Shown: piece by piece, positions 1-9,293 of the stretch
How the letters are laid out: each line of letters starts with the position of its first letter
Position numbering within the stretch: position 1 is the first letter of the stretch
From: Streptomyces sp. STR69
GTDB taxonomy: Bacteria; Actinomycetota; Actinomycetes; Streptomycetales; Streptomycetaceae
Length of the DNA stretch: 64,000 nucleotides
NCBI RefSeq assembly: GCF_024519455.1
Contig: NZ_JALJRY010000039.1
Coordinates: forward strand, 34,235 to 98,234
Direction: 5' to 3'
Notes under the pieces: model-generated
Database searches by the model: none
Seen by the model: only the letters and a program-made list of their open reading frames with translations
Told to the model about the DNA's origin: nothing
Made by a program: the position numbers and the translations under genes

Positions 1-501
1 GACGAACTCGGCATCCGGGTGCGGTGGGTGGGCCGGATGCCCAAGCTGTGGCGCTCGGTCGCCAAGGAGCTCCAGATCGCCCAGGAGCAGACCAAGAACA
101 ACGACGCGCTCACGCTGTACTTCTGCATGAACTACGGCGGCCAGGCCGAAATCGGCGACGCCGCACGGGCGTTGGCGGAGGACGTGAAGGCCGGCAAGCT
201 CGACCCGTCGAAGGTCAACGAGAAGACCCTCGCGAAGTACCTCTACTACCCCGACATGCCGGACGTGGACCTGTTCCTGCGCCCCAGCGGCGAGCAGCGC
301 ACCTCCAACTTCCTTCTCTGGCAGAGCGCTTACGCCGAGCTGGTCTTCCAGGACGTGCTGTGGCCGGACTTCGACCGCCGCGACCTGTGGCGCGCCTGCG
401 TCGAATTCGCCCAGCGGGACCGGCGGTTCGGCGGCGCGGTACCGAACGAGAAGCTGCTCGCGATGGAAGCGGCGATGCGGGGGCGGCCCGAGGAGGGTTA
501 G
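1..501 (+). CDS. uppS: Isoprenyl (polyprenyl) diphosphate synthase, cis type; 5' end outside the window
   Basis: Cis-prenyltransferase that condenses isopentenyl diphosphate onto an allylic primer to make the undecaprenyl/decaprenyl diphosphate carrier for cell-wall precursors. It acts at the inner face of the membrane. The C-terminal 166 residues are visible, open from base 1. The family signature DLFLRPSGEQRTSNFLLWQS is present near residue 93 of the fragment, followed by the usual YAELVF and LWPDF. The Arg and Ser of RPSGEQR are the IPP-binding residues of the family. The N-terminal catalytic Asp region lies outside the window. It ends 24 bp before a YcxB-like gene on the same strand. The family is certain; chain length of the product cannot be read from sequence. 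Confidence 0.95.
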   Translation, partial: DELGIRVRWVGRMPKLWRSVAKELQIAQEQTKNNDALTLYFCMNYGGQAEIGDAARALAEDVKAGKLDPSKVNEKTLAKYLYYPDMPDVDLFLRPSGEQRTSNFLLWQSAYAELVFQDVLWPDFDRRDLWRACVEFAQRDRRFGGAVPNEKLLAMEAAMRGRPEEG

Positions 502-525
502 GCACTACGGCTAGCATCCCGCCTC

Positions 526-1059
526 ATGGACATGGGGCGGGATGATGTGACGGGGCGAGTGGTCGAGCTGGAGTTCCGGCCGGTCGTCGAGGACTTCAGG
601 GCGGCGCTGAGAGCGCGTAGGCGGGTCAGCCGGTCCGCGCGAAGACAGAACTGGATGATCGGCTTCGTGCTCGTCTTCGGTGCCTTGGTGATCGCGAGTG
701 CGCTGTCCTCGGGCGACTCGCTGCCGGTCCCGATGCTCGTCGGTATGGTCGTCGCCGTGCTGCTGCTGGTGTTCCAACCCCGGCTCGTGGCCCGCCAGTT
801 CCAGCGCCTCGCGGAGCGCCGGGGCGAGTTCCGGGTGACGGTGACGGACACCGGGGTGTCGGTGGTCACCGACGACGCCTCCACCACGCTCCAGTGGTCC
901 GTGCAGCCCCGCTACCGGGAGACGGCGGACGGCTTCTACATGTTCAGTCCCGAGAAGAACGCCCTCAACTTCACGGTGCTGCCCAAGCGCGGCCTGCGGG
1001 ACCCCGCCGACGCGGACCGGCTGCGGGCGATCCTCGACGCCCATCTGAGCCGGGTCTAG
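526..1059 (+). CDS. YcxB-like membrane protein
   Basis: 177 residues. Two hydrophobic segments lie at roughly residues 43-60 and 67-84, forming a hairpin, and are followed by a soluble C-terminal domain. That domain has the pattern FRVTVTDTGVSVVTDD then YRETADGFYMF and LPKRGL, which is typical of the YcxB-like C-terminal domain. Function of this family is unknown. The ATG at 526 is followed by a second in-frame ATG at 532, and neither has a strong ribosome binding site. Its stop lies only 3 bp from the zur stop on the opposite strand, so the two transcription units are convergent. Confidence 0.75.
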   Translation: MDMGRDDVTGRVVELEFRPVVEDFRAALRARRRVSRSARRQNWMIGFVLVFGALVIASALSSGDSLPVPMLVGMVVAVLLLVFQPRLVARQFQRLAERRGEFRVTVTDTGVSVVTDDASTTLQWSVQPRYRETADGFYMFSPEKNALNFTVLPKRGLRDPADADRLRAILDAHLSRV

Positions 1060-1062
1060 GCC

Positions 1063-1488
1063 TTAGGCCCGACCGGCCGCCGCCGCCGCGCACTCCGCGC
1101 ACGTGCCGAAGATCTCCACCGTGTGGGCCACGTTCACATAGCCGTGTTCCGCCGCGATCGCCTCCGCCCACTTCTCCACGGCCGGGCCCTCGACCTCGAC
1201 CGCCTTGCCGCAGACGCGGCAGACGAGGTGGTGGTGGTGATCGCCGCTGGAGCAGCGGCGGTAGACGGACTCGCCGTCGTCGGTGCGCAGGACGTCCACC
1301 TCGCCGGCGTCGGCGAGGGACTGGAGGGTGCGGTAGACCGTGGTCAGGCCGACCGAGTCGCCCTTGTGCTTGAGCATGTCGTGCAGTTCCTGGGCGCTGC
1401 GGAACTCGTCGACATCGTTGAGCGCCGCCGACACGGCGGCACGCTGGCGGGTGGATCGTCCCTTCACGGGCGGGCCGGCCGTCGTCAC
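1063..1488 (-). CDS. zur: Zinc uptake regulator, Fur family
   Basis: 141-residue Fur-family repressor that uses zinc as corepressor and shuts off zinc uptake genes. An N-terminal winged helix (about residues 8-80, including VGLTTVYRTLQSLADAGEV) is followed by the metal-binding dimerisation domain. The cysteine pairs CRVCG and CAEC are the structural zinc ligands, and DHHHH supplies regulatory-site histidines. The reading frame extends 36 codons further upstream, but GTG at 1488 has GAGGAGG five bases before it and matches the family length, so it is chosen. The gene is last in the order znuA-znuC-znuB-zur, 59 bp after znuB, which supports Zur rather than Fur, Nur or catalase-type regulators. 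Confidence 0.93.
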   Translation of the reverse strand: MTTAGPPVKGRSTRQRAAVSAALNDVDEFRSAQELHDMLKHKGDSVGLTTVYRTLQSLADAGEVDVLRTDDGESVYRRCSSGDHHHHLVCRVCGKAVEVEGPAVEKWAEAIAAEHGYVNVAHTVEIFGTCAECAAAAAGRA

Positions 1489-1547
1489 CGTTGCCTCCTC
1501 ACGTCTGCACTTTGCCGGGCCATTGTGCCAGCCCGGACTGTGCTTGG

Positions 1548-2450
1548 TCAGACGCCGACCTCGTCGGCGGTCCCCCGGGTGGCTGGAATCACGCACTCCA
1601 CCGGGTCCCCGGCGGGTCGCGCGGCGGCTGCCGCCCGGGCCCGGCGGCGGGCGAGCGGGGTCGCGAGGGCGGTGAGCGCGATGAACGCGCCGATGGTCAG
1701 GAGCACGATCGTCGCGCCGGGCGGGACGTTCTGGTAGTACGAGGTGACCGTGCCGCCGATGGTCACGCTCACGCCGATCGCCACCGCGATCACGAAGGTC
1801 GCGGCGAAGCTCCGGCTCAGCTGCTGGGCGGCGGCCACCGGGACCACCATCAGCGCCGACACCAGCAGCAGCCCGACGACCCGCATCGCGACCGTCACCG
1901 TGACGGCCGCCGTGACGGCCGTCAGCAGGTTCAGCGCGCGTACCGGCAGCCCGGTGACCCGCGCGAACTCCTCGTCCTGGCTCACCGCGAACAGCTGCCT
2001 GCGCAGCCCCAGCGTGACCACCACCACGAAGGCCGCGAGCAGACAGATCGCGGTCACGTCGGACTGCGAGACCGTCGACAGCGATCCGAAGAGGTACGAC
2101 GTGAGGTTCGCGTTGGAGCCCGTGGGCGCGAGGTTGATGAACATCACGCCGCCGGCCATACCGCCGTAGAAGAGCATCGCGAGGGCGATGTCGCCGCGGG
2201 TCTTGCCGTACCAGCGGATCAGTTCCATGAGGATCGCGCCGAGGACGGAGACCGCGGTCGCCATCCAGACCGGGGAGGTGTTCAGGAGGAAGCCGAGGCC
2301 CACGCCCGTCATGGCGACGTGGCCGATGCCGTCGCCCATGAGGGCCTGGCGGCGCATGACGAGGTAGATGCCGACGGCGGGGGCGGTGATGCCGACCAGG
2401 ACGGCGGCGAGCAGGGCCCGCTGCATGAAGGCGTAGTTCAGGAAGTCCAT
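1548..2450 (-). CDS. znuB: Zinc ABC transporter permease ZnuB
   Basis: 300-residue integral membrane permease of the ABC-3 family that forms the zinc channel with ZnuC and receives metal from ZnuA. About eight hydrophobic segments can be drawn, starting at residue 11 (ALLAAVLVGITAPAVGIYLV). The loop MRRQALMGDGIGHVAMTGV is the conserved family signature. The C-terminal 30 residues, after the last Arg-rich stretch, look like a cytoplasmic tail. Its ATG overlaps the znuC stop by one base (TGATG), so the two are translationally coupled. Confidence 0.93.
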   Translation of the reverse strand: MDFLNYAFMQRALLAAVLVGITAPAVGIYLVMRRQALMGDGIGHVAMTGVGLGFLLNTSPVWMATAVSVLGAILMELIRWYGKTRGDIALAMLFYGGMAGGVMFINLAPTGSNANLTSYLFGSLSTVSQSDVTAICLLAAFVVVVTLGLRRQLFAVSQDEEFARVTGLPVRALNLLTAVTAAVTVTVAMRVVGLLLVSALMVVPVAAAQQLSRSFAATFVIAVAIGVSVTIGGTVTSYYQNVPPGATIVLLTIGAFIALTALATPLARRRARAAAAARPAGDPVECVIPATRGTADEVGV

Positions 2451-3217
2451 CAGCTCAGCAGTCCCGTGCGGATCGGTTCGGCGTCCGCCGCCGAGTGCGG
2501 GTGTACGTGGTCGTGGCCGGGCAGCGCGTGCTGGCCGAGGGCGTGCAGGGGCGGGCCGTCGTGCTGGACGCAGCCGTCGCGCAGGACGACCGCGCGGTCG
2601 ATCAGGGGCTCCAGCGGGCCGAGTTCGTGCAGGACGAGCAACACCGTTGTGCCCTCGGCGACTTGACGGCTCAAGGTTGCCGCCAGGACCTCCTGGCTGG
2701 CCAGGTCGACGCCCGCCATCGGCTCGTCCATGATCAGCAGTTCGGGTTCGGCGGCGAGCGCGCGGGCGATCAGCACCCGCTGGTGCTGGCCGCCGGACAG
2801 GGCGTTGACCGAGTCCTTGGCGCGGTCCGCCATGCCGACCAGCTCCAGGGCGTGCCGTACGGCCTCGTGGTCCGCCTTGCGCAGCAGGCCGAAGCGGGTG
2901 CGGGAGAGGCGGCCGGAGGCGACGATCTCGGTGACCGTGGCGGGCACTCCGCCCGCGGCCGTGGTGCGCTGCGGTACGTACCCCACGCGCCGCCAGTCCC
3001 GGAAGCGGGCCCGGTCCGTGCCGAAGAGCTCGATCTCGCCCTCGCTGAGCGGCACTTGGCCGATGATCGTGCGGATCGCGGTCGACTTGCCGGAGCCGTT
3101 GGCGCCGAGCAGCGCGACGACCTCACCGCGGTGCACGGTGAGGTCGATGCCGCGCAGGACGGGGCGCGAGCCCAGCTCTGCGCGGACTCCGCGCAGCGAT
3201 ATGACGGGCTCGCCCAT
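2450..3217 (-). CDS. znuC: Zinc ABC transporter ATP-binding protein ZnuC
   Basis: 255-residue ATPase that drives zinc import. Walker A is GANGSGKST, the signature is LSGGQHQR and Walker B is LLIMDEPMAG, with the switch His in VLHE. The C-terminal end is His-rich (HALPGHDHVHPHS), which is common in zinc transport proteins and may bind metal. A start seven codons further upstream is open, but ATG at 3217 has GGAGG five bases before it and is preferred. The gene begins 17 bp after the znuA stop. Confidence 0.93.
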   Translation of the reverse strand: MGEPVISLRGVRAELGSRPVLRGIDLTVHRGEVVALLGANGSGKSTAIRTIIGQVPLSEGEIELFGTDRARFRDWRRVGYVPQRTTAAGGVPATVTEIVASGRLSRTRFGLLRKADHEAVRHALELVGMADRAKDSVNALSGGQHQRVLIARALAAEPELLIMDEPMAGVDLASQEVLAATLSRQVAEGTTVLLVLHELGPLEPLIDRAVVLRDGCVQHDGPPLHALGQHALPGHDHVHPHSAADAEPIRTGLLS

Positions 3218-3234
3218 GACGTCCTCCGTAACGG

Positions 3235-4191
3235 TCACTTGGTTCCCAACGCGGTCTGCAGCGCCTTGAGGTTGGCCCGCTGGACCGCGAAGTAGTCCGT
3301 GCCGCGGGACTTCTTGGTGATGCCCTCGATGGGGTCGAGGACATCGGTCTTCAAACTGGCGTCGGCGGCGATGGTCTTAGCGGTCTTGTCGCTGACGAGC
3401 GTCTCGTAGAACACGGTCGTGACGCCGTCGGCCGCGGCCATCTTCTCAAGGTCCTTCACGCGCTCGGCACTGGGCTCCGACTCGGGGTCGAGGCCGTTGA
3501 TGGCCTCCTCGGTGAGGCCGTAGCGCTCGGCGAGGTAGCCGAAGGCGGCGTGGGTGGTGATGAACACCTTGGTCCTGGTATCGGCGAGACCGGTCTTGAA
3601 CTCGGTGTCGAGCGCGTCCAGTTTCTTGACCAGGGCCGCGGTGCGCGTCCGGTAGTCGGCCGCGTTCTTCGGGTCGGCCTTCTCGAAGGTCTTGCCGACG
3701 CCCTCGGCGACCTGGGCGTAGCGCACCGGGTCGAGCCAGATGTGGGGGTCGAGGCCGGCCAGTTCCTCGTTCTTCGAGGTGTCGTGCGTGGCCGCGTGGC
3801 CGCCGACCTCGTTGCCGTGCTTCTCCAGCGTGGTCAGGGAGGCGGCGTCGATCTTCGTCTTGAGTTCGGACTGCTCGACCGCCTTGTCGACGGCTGGCTG
3901 GAGGTTCTTGAGGTAGAGCACCGCGTCGGACTCCTGGAGCGCGACGATCTGCTGCGCGCTGATCTCCAGGTCGTGCGGTTCCTGGCCGGGCTTGGTGAGG
4001 CTGGTGACGTGGACGTGACTCCCGCCGATCTGCTCGGCGAGGTACTGGAGCGGATAGAACGACGCGACGACGTCGAACTTGTCGGTTTGGGCTGCCGCCG
4101 CGCTGTCGGAGCACGCGGACAGGGTCCCGAGGCCGAGGGCGGTGGCCGCGGCTATCGCGATCCCGGATATGTGGCGTCGTCGTACGTTCAT
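3235..4191 (-). CDS. znuA: Zinc-binding lipoprotein ZnuA (ABC transporter solute-binding protein)
   Basis: About 318 residues, cluster A-I metal-binding lipoprotein. The N-terminus is Arg-rich, then hydrophobic, ending in the lipobox LSAC, so the mature protein is lipid-anchored outside the membrane. Likely metal ligands are the His of GQEPHDLE, the His of DPHIWLDP, the His of TTHAAFGYLAERYG and a late Asp. A short His-containing loop (HGNEVGGHAATHD) sits where the His-rich zinc loop occurs in ZnuA relatives. Three in-frame starts are possible: TTG 4206, ATG 4200 and ATG 4191. None has a good ribosome binding site. The last is chosen because it starts just before the MNVRRR basic region. The start codon overlaps a Zur-box-like dyad. 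Confidence 0.93.
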   Translation of the reverse strand: MNVRRRHISGIAIAAATALGLGTLSACSDSAAAAQTDKFDVVASFYPLQYLAEQIGGSHVHVTSLTKPGQEPHDLEISAQQIVALQESDAVLYLKNLQPAVDKAVEQSELKTKIDAASLTTLEKHGNEVGGHAATHDTSKNEELAGLDPHIWLDPVRYAQVAEGVGKTFEKADPKNAADYRTRTAALVKKLDALDTEFKTGLADTRTKVFITTHAAFGYLAERYGLTEEAINGLDPESEPSAERVKDLEKMAAADGVTTVFYETLVSDKTAKTIAADASLKTDVLDPIEGITKKSRGTDYFAVQRANLKALQTALGTK

Positions 4192-4205
4192 GACAGTCAT
4201 TTTCA
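4191..4205 (-). promoter_or_regulatory. Zur-box-like dyad overlapping the znuA start codon
   Basis: On the minus strand the 15-mer TGAAAATGACTGTCA has the 7-1-7 dyad form known for Streptomyces Zur boxes (consensus close to TGAAAATGATTTTCA). It matches that consensus at 13 of 15 positions. Its last base is the A of the ATG at 4191. Zur with zinc bound here would block znuACB transcription and possibly initiation of translation. Confidence 0.75.
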
Positions 4206-4212
4206 ACTGAGA

Positions 4213-4227
4213 TGGAAACCGTTGTCA
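4213..4227 (-). promoter_or_regulatory. Second Zur-box-like dyad upstream of znuA
   Basis: On the minus strand TGACAACGGTTTCCA is a second 7-1-7 dyad, with five of seven arm positions complementary. Its centre is 22 bp from the centre of the first box, about two helical turns, so both would be read on the same DNA face. The flanking TTGACA at its 5' side could also serve as the -35 element of znuA. Confidence 0.5.
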
Positions 4228-4376
4228 ACAAGGTTCGGGTGCGGAACCGATTTGATAGAGAGGTAGGAGGCGCCGGTAACCTAAGTCATTCGCCCGCCCG
4301 TCTCCCGACCGCCACCCCTCATCGAGGCGCTTCGCGCCGCCCCTCCTTACCGTCCATTCGTCATGAAGAGAGCATC

Positions 4377-5759
<1,383 letters not shown>

Positions 5760-5779
5760 GGCACAACTGGCCCTGGATG

Positions 5780-5820
5780 GCGGTGCCGCTTTGGACCTGT
5801 AACGGGGTCCACGGCACCGC
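5780..5820 (+). terminator. Hairpin terminator after glyS
   Basis: A two-part perfect stem: GCGGTGCCG pairs with CGGCACCGC, and inside it TGGACC pairs with GGTCCA around an 8-base loop. There is no T-run, as is usual for actinomycete terminators. It lies 20 bp after the glyS stop and before the LysE gene. Confidence 0.7.
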
Positions 5821-5833
5821 GAGGGTGGTCGGC

Positions 5834-6445
5834 ATGAGCATCTCGTTCCTGCTGACCACCCTTGTCGTTGTCGCCACCCCCGGCACCGGCGTCGTCTACA
5901 CCCTCGCCGCCGGTCTCTCCCGGGGGCGCCGCGCTAGCGTCCTCGCGGCCTTCGCCTGCACGCTCGGGATCGTGCCGCACGTGCTGGCCACCGTCATCGG
6001 GCTGGCCGCGCTGCTGAACGCCAGTGCCGCCGCCTTCCAGATCCTCAAGTACGCCGGTGTCGCCTATCTCCTCTACATGGCGTGGACGACCGTGAAGGAC
6101 AAGGCGGCGATCGACGTCGACCAGGACAGCGCTCCTCTTTCCGCCGGTCGCGTGATCGTCCGGGGCGTGCTGATCAACATCCTCAACCCGAAGCTGACGA
6201 TCTTCTTCTTCGCGTTCCTGCCCCAGTTCGTGAGCCCCGACGAACCCCACTCCGCCGTACGGATGTTGGCGCTCAGCGGCGTCTTCATGCTGGCGACGTT
6301 CGTCGTCTTCACCGCGTACGGCGTCCTCGCCGCCTCCGTCCGCAGCCACGTCACCTCACGGCCGAGGGTGATGACCTGGCTGCGGCGGAGCTTCGCGGGG
6401 TCGTTCGTGGCACTGGGCGCGAAGCTGGCGTTCACGGTCCGCTAG
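5834..6445 (+). CDS. LysE/RhtB family amino-acid exporter
   Basis: 203-residue inner-membrane protein of the LysE superfamily, which exports amino acids or derivatives by proton antiport. The N-terminus SISFLLTTLVVVATPGTGV carries the family TPG motif. About six hydrophobic segments follow, with the conserved NPKLTIFFFAFLPQFV in the middle. The open frame begins at 5777, inside the glyS terminator, but ATG at 5834 matches the family N-terminus and is preceded by a weak GAGGGTGG. The substrate cannot be told from sequence. It is convergent with the chitinase gene, 3 bp away. Confidence 0.9.
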   Translation: MSISFLLTTLVVVATPGTGVVYTLAAGLSRGRRASVLAAFACTLGIVPHVLATVIGLAALLNASAAAFQILKYAGVAYLLYMAWTTVKDKAAIDVDQDSAPLSAGRVIVRGVLINILNPKLTIFFFAFLPQFVSPDEPHSAVRMLALSGVFMLATFVVFTAYGVLAASVRSHVTSRPRVMTWLRRSFAGSFVALGAKLAFTVR

Positions 6446-6448
6446 AGC

Positions 6449-7495
6449 TCAACGCCCTTGCAGCGCCTTCACGTTGTCGCCGAACGTCCAGTTCTTCGAG
6501 CCGTCCCAGTTGATCGACCAGGTCATCAGACCCTTGAGGGACGTGCCGTAGTGCCGCCAGGCCTGGGAGACCAGGGACGGGGTCATGTAGCCGCCGCCCG
6601 CGCCCGCTTGGGCGGGCAGGCCCGGGACCTGCTTGTCGTACGGGACCTTGATCGTCGTGCCCTGGACGACCAGGCCCTTGTTGAGGCAGTCGGTCTGGGC
6701 GGTGAAGCCCGCGACCGTGCCCGCCGAGTACGAGTCGCCGGAGCAGCCGTACATGCTGCCGTTGTAGTACTGCATGTTGAGCCACCACAGGCGGCCGTTG
6801 TCCGCGTACTTCTTGACGATCGGCAGATACGCGCCCCAGATCGAGCCGTACGCGATGCTGCCGCCGGTGACGTACGCGGTCTCCGGTGCCATCGTCAGGC
6901 CGAAGTTGGACGGCATCCGGGCGAGGATGCCGTCGATGATGCGGATCAAGTTGGCCTGGGAGGAGGAGAGTTGGGTGATGCTGCCGCTGCCGACCAACCC
7001 CGTCTCGATGTCGATGTCGATGCCGTCGAAGTTGTACTTCTTCAGGATCGGCACGATCGTCGAGACGAACTTGTCGGCCACGGTGGACGAGCTGAGGTCG
7101 ATGCCCGCAGCCGCGCCGCCGATCGACATCAGGATCGTCTGGCCCGACGCCTTCGCCGCGCACATCTCGGCGGGTGTGGCCACCTTCACTCCCGCGTCCA
7201 TGCCGTCCTCCCACAGCGCGGTGCCGTCGGAGCGGATGACCGGGAAGGCCGCGTTGATCACGTTGTAACCGTGCGCGGCGATAGCGGAGTTGGTGATCGG
7301 GGTCCAGCCGAAGGGTGGGTGGACGCCGTTGGCGGAGCCGTCCCAGTTCTCCCAGTAGCCCTGGAGGACCTTGCCGGCCGGGCGGGACTTGACGGCGCAG
7401 GTGTCGGCGGCGGACGCGGCCCCGGCGACGGGGAGTTGGGCGAGGCATGCCGTCGTGAGGGCGGCGGCGAGCAGGCGCAGGGCATGGCGGAGCAT
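6449..7495 (-). CDS. Secreted chitinase, glycoside hydrolase family 18
   Basis: 348 residues. A signal peptide covers about residues 1-30 (MLRHALRLLAAALTTACLAQ then AGAASAA). It is followed by a single GH18 barrel with the catalytic signature FDGIDIDIET (DxxDxDxE, last Glu the acid/base). Other family segments are GYWENW near the start, MSIGG in the middle, MAPETAYV and MQYYN for the substrate site, and GLMTWSINWD near the end. No carbohydrate-binding module is present. ATG at 7495 is chosen over the longer frame because GGGAGG sits five bases before it and the signal peptide begins there. It cleaves beta-1,4 bonds in chitin outside the cell; endo or exo action cannot be judged. Confidence 0.93.
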   Translation of the reverse strand: MLRHALRLLAAALTTACLAQLPVAGAASAADTCAVKSRPAGKVLQGYWENWDGSANGVHPPFGWTPITNSAIAAHGYNVINAAFPVIRSDGTALWEDGMDAGVKVATPAEMCAAKASGQTILMSIGGAAAGIDLSSSTVADKFVSTIVPILKKYNFDGIDIDIETGLVGSGSITQLSSSQANLIRIIDGILARMPSNFGLTMAPETAYVTGGSIAYGSIWGAYLPIVKKYADNGRLWWLNMQYYNGSMYGCSGDSYSAGTVAGFTAQTDCLNKGLVVQGTTIKVPYDKQVPGLPAQAGAGGGYMTPSLVSQAWRHYGTSLKGLMTWSINWDGSKNWTFGDNVKALQGR

Positions 7496-7547
7496 ACGGG
7501 CCTCCCGGTGGGGGTGCGGTGAGGTGTCGTAGGCATGACAGTGCTCG

Positions 7548-7580
7548 TGGTCCAGACCTCTCGTCAATAGGTATGGACCA
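7548..7580 (-). promoter_or_regulatory. Chitinase promoter region with paired 12-bp elements
   Basis: TGGTCCAGACCT at 7548-7559 and AGGTATGGACCA at 7569-7580 form an inverted pair matching at 11 of 12 positions, separated by 9 bp. The gap holds a -35-like TTGACG (minus strand, 7562-7567), with CACTGT 18 bp downstream as a possible -10. Elements of this type (TGGTCTAGACCT-like) are known in Streptomyces chitinase promoters and resemble DasR sites. This pair is in inverted rather than direct orientation. Confidence 0.65.
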
Positions 7581-7597
7581 TTCTGGCGGATGTTGGA

Positions 7598-7635
7598 ATG
7601 ACAGCTGACAGATATTGAAATCTGTCAGCTGTCAT
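7598..7635 (+). promoter_or_regulatory. Perfect 16-bp inverted repeat, probable operator of the reductase/TetR unit
   Basis: ATGACAGCTGACAGAT and its exact reverse complement flank a 6-base spacer. A possible promoter TTGGAA (7593-7598), 17 bp, TGAAAT (7616-7621) is covered by the repeat. It lies 15 bp before the aldo/keto reductase start. A TetR-type regulator is encoded just downstream and is the likely ligand; that link is inference. Confidence 0.65.
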
Positions 7636-7650
7636 GTCAAGGTGGTCCGC

Positions 7651-8669
7651 ATGACGATCCCCACGATCCCCACGCGCTCACTCGGTACCACCGGCCCCCA
7701 GGTCTCCGCCCTCGGTCTCGGCTGCATGGGCATGTCCGCGCTGTACGGCGACGCGGACCGCACCGAGTCCATCGCCACCATCCACGCGGCCCTCGAAGCG
7801 GGCGTGACGCTCCTCGACACCGGCGACTTCTACGCCATGGGCCACAACGAGATGCTGATCGGCGAGGCCCTGCGCGCCGCCCCGCCGCCCTCCGCGAACA
7901 GGCCCTCACCAGCGTGAAGTTCGGGGCGCTGCGCGGTCCGGACGGCGGCTGGAGCGGTTACGACGGCCGCCCCGCCGCCGTGAAGAACTTCGCCGCGTAC
8001 TCCCTCCAGCGCCTCGGCGTCGACCACATCGACGTGTACCGGATCGCCCGGGTCGACCCCGGCGTACCGATCGAGGAGACGGTCGGCGCGATCGCCGAAC
8101 TGGTCGAGCAGGGCTACGTCCGGCACATCGGCCTCAGCGAGGCGGGCGCCGACACCATCCGCCGGGCCGCCGCCGTCGCGCCCATCGCGGACGTGCAGCT
8201 GGAGTACGCCCTGATCACCCGGGGCATCGAGGACCGCATCCTGCCGACCACCCGTGAACTGGGCATCTCCGTCACGGCGTACGGCGTGCTGTCCCGGGGG
8301 CTGATCTCCGGGCACTTCGCGGCCGACCGGCAGCTCGGCGCGAGCGACTACCGGGCGCACACGCCGCGCTTCCAGGGCGACAACCTCCAGCACAACCTCG
8401 GCCTGGTCGAGCAGTTGCGGAAGCTCGCCGAGCAGAAGGGCGTCACCGTCGCGCAGCTCGCCATCGCCTGGGTGCTGTCCCGGGGCGAGGACATCGTGCC
8501 GCTCATCGGCGCCCGCACCCGGGAGCGGCTGACGGAGTCGCTGGGCGCGCTGGACGTCGTACTGGACGCGGCGGACCTGGCCGCGATCGAGACGGCCGTA
8601 CCGGCGGACTCGGCGCTCGGTGAGCGCTACCCCGCCGAGGCGATGGTCCACCTCGACAGCGAGCGCTGA
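7651..8669 (+). pseudogene. Aldo/keto reductase, broken by a frameshift near base 7885
   Basis: NADPH-dependent aldo/keto reductase family. The first part (from ATG 7651: MTIPTIPTRSLGTTGPQ, then LGLGCMGMS and LLDTGDFYAMGHNEMLIGEA) runs to a stop at 7915-7917. The rest of the protein continues in another frame from about 7890 (LREQALTSVKFGALRG) to 8669, including HIGLSEAGADT, TAYGVLSRGL and the C-terminal VPLIGARTRERL. Joining them needs one extra base in the C-rich stretch 7876-7890. The usual catalytic Asp (LLDTGDFY), Tyr and Lys (SVKF) are all present, so damage is recent or it is a sequence error. Read as one protein it is about 339 residues, normal for the family. Confidence 0.85.
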
Positions 8670-8695
8670 TCCGGCCTGCGGGTACGGTCTTCGTC

Positions 8696-9280
8696 ATGGC
8701 AGCGAGCGAGACCCTGACCGCCGAGCGCATCCTCGAAGCGACCGAGGAGGTGCTGCGCCGCCACGGCCCCGCGAAGGCGACCGTGGTGGACGTGGCCCGC
8801 GCGCTCGGCGTCAGCCATGGCACCGTCTACCGGCACTTCCGGACGAAGGCGGCGCTGCGGGAGGCGGTCACCCAGCGCTGGCTGGACCGTACCTCGCAGA
8901 CGCTGTCCCGTTTCGTGACGGAGGACCGCGACCCGGAGGAGCGGGTGCGGGACTGGCTGGCGGGGCTGTTCGAGGCCAAGCGGCAGAAGGCGGGCGGCGA
9001 TCCGGAACTCTTCGCCACGTACTCCGTGCTCGTGGAGGAAGCGGGCGAGGTGGTCGGCGCCCACATCGACGAGCTGACCGGCCAGCTCACCGAGATCATC
9101 CGGGCGGGCGTCGCCACCGGCGTCTTCACCGTGCCCGACCCGGCCGTCGCCGCCCGCGCGGTCTTCCAGGCCACCGGCCGCTTCCACGACCCGTCCTACT
9201 CCAGGGAGTGGCGGAAGCCGGGCGTGGAGACCGAGTTCGAGGCGATGGTGGAGCTGTTGCTGCGCGGGCTGCGCGGCTGA
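8696..9280 (+). CDS. TetR/AcrR family transcriptional repressor
   Basis: 194 residues. The N-terminal helix-turn-helix is at about residues 10-57, with TVVDVARALGVSHGTVYRHF as its core. The C-terminal ligand domain is helical and contains FATYSVLVEEAGEVVGAHI and ARAVFQATGRFHDPSY, as in the Streptomyces TetR group often found beside oxidoreductases. It lies 26 bp after the aldo/keto reductase on the same strand and probably represses it, and itself, through the 7598-7635 dyad. The ligand is unknown. Confidence 0.9.
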   Translation: MAASETLTAERILEATEEVLRRHGPAKATVVDVARALGVSHGTVYRHFRTKAALREAVTQRWLDRTSQTLSRFVTEDRDPEERVRDWLAGLFEAKRQKAGGDPELFATYSVLVEEAGEVVGAHIDELTGQLTEIIRAGVATGVFTVPDPAVAARAVFQATGRFHDPSYSREWRKPGVETEFEAMVELLLRGLRG

Positions 9281-9293
9281 CGGCGGGCTCCGG

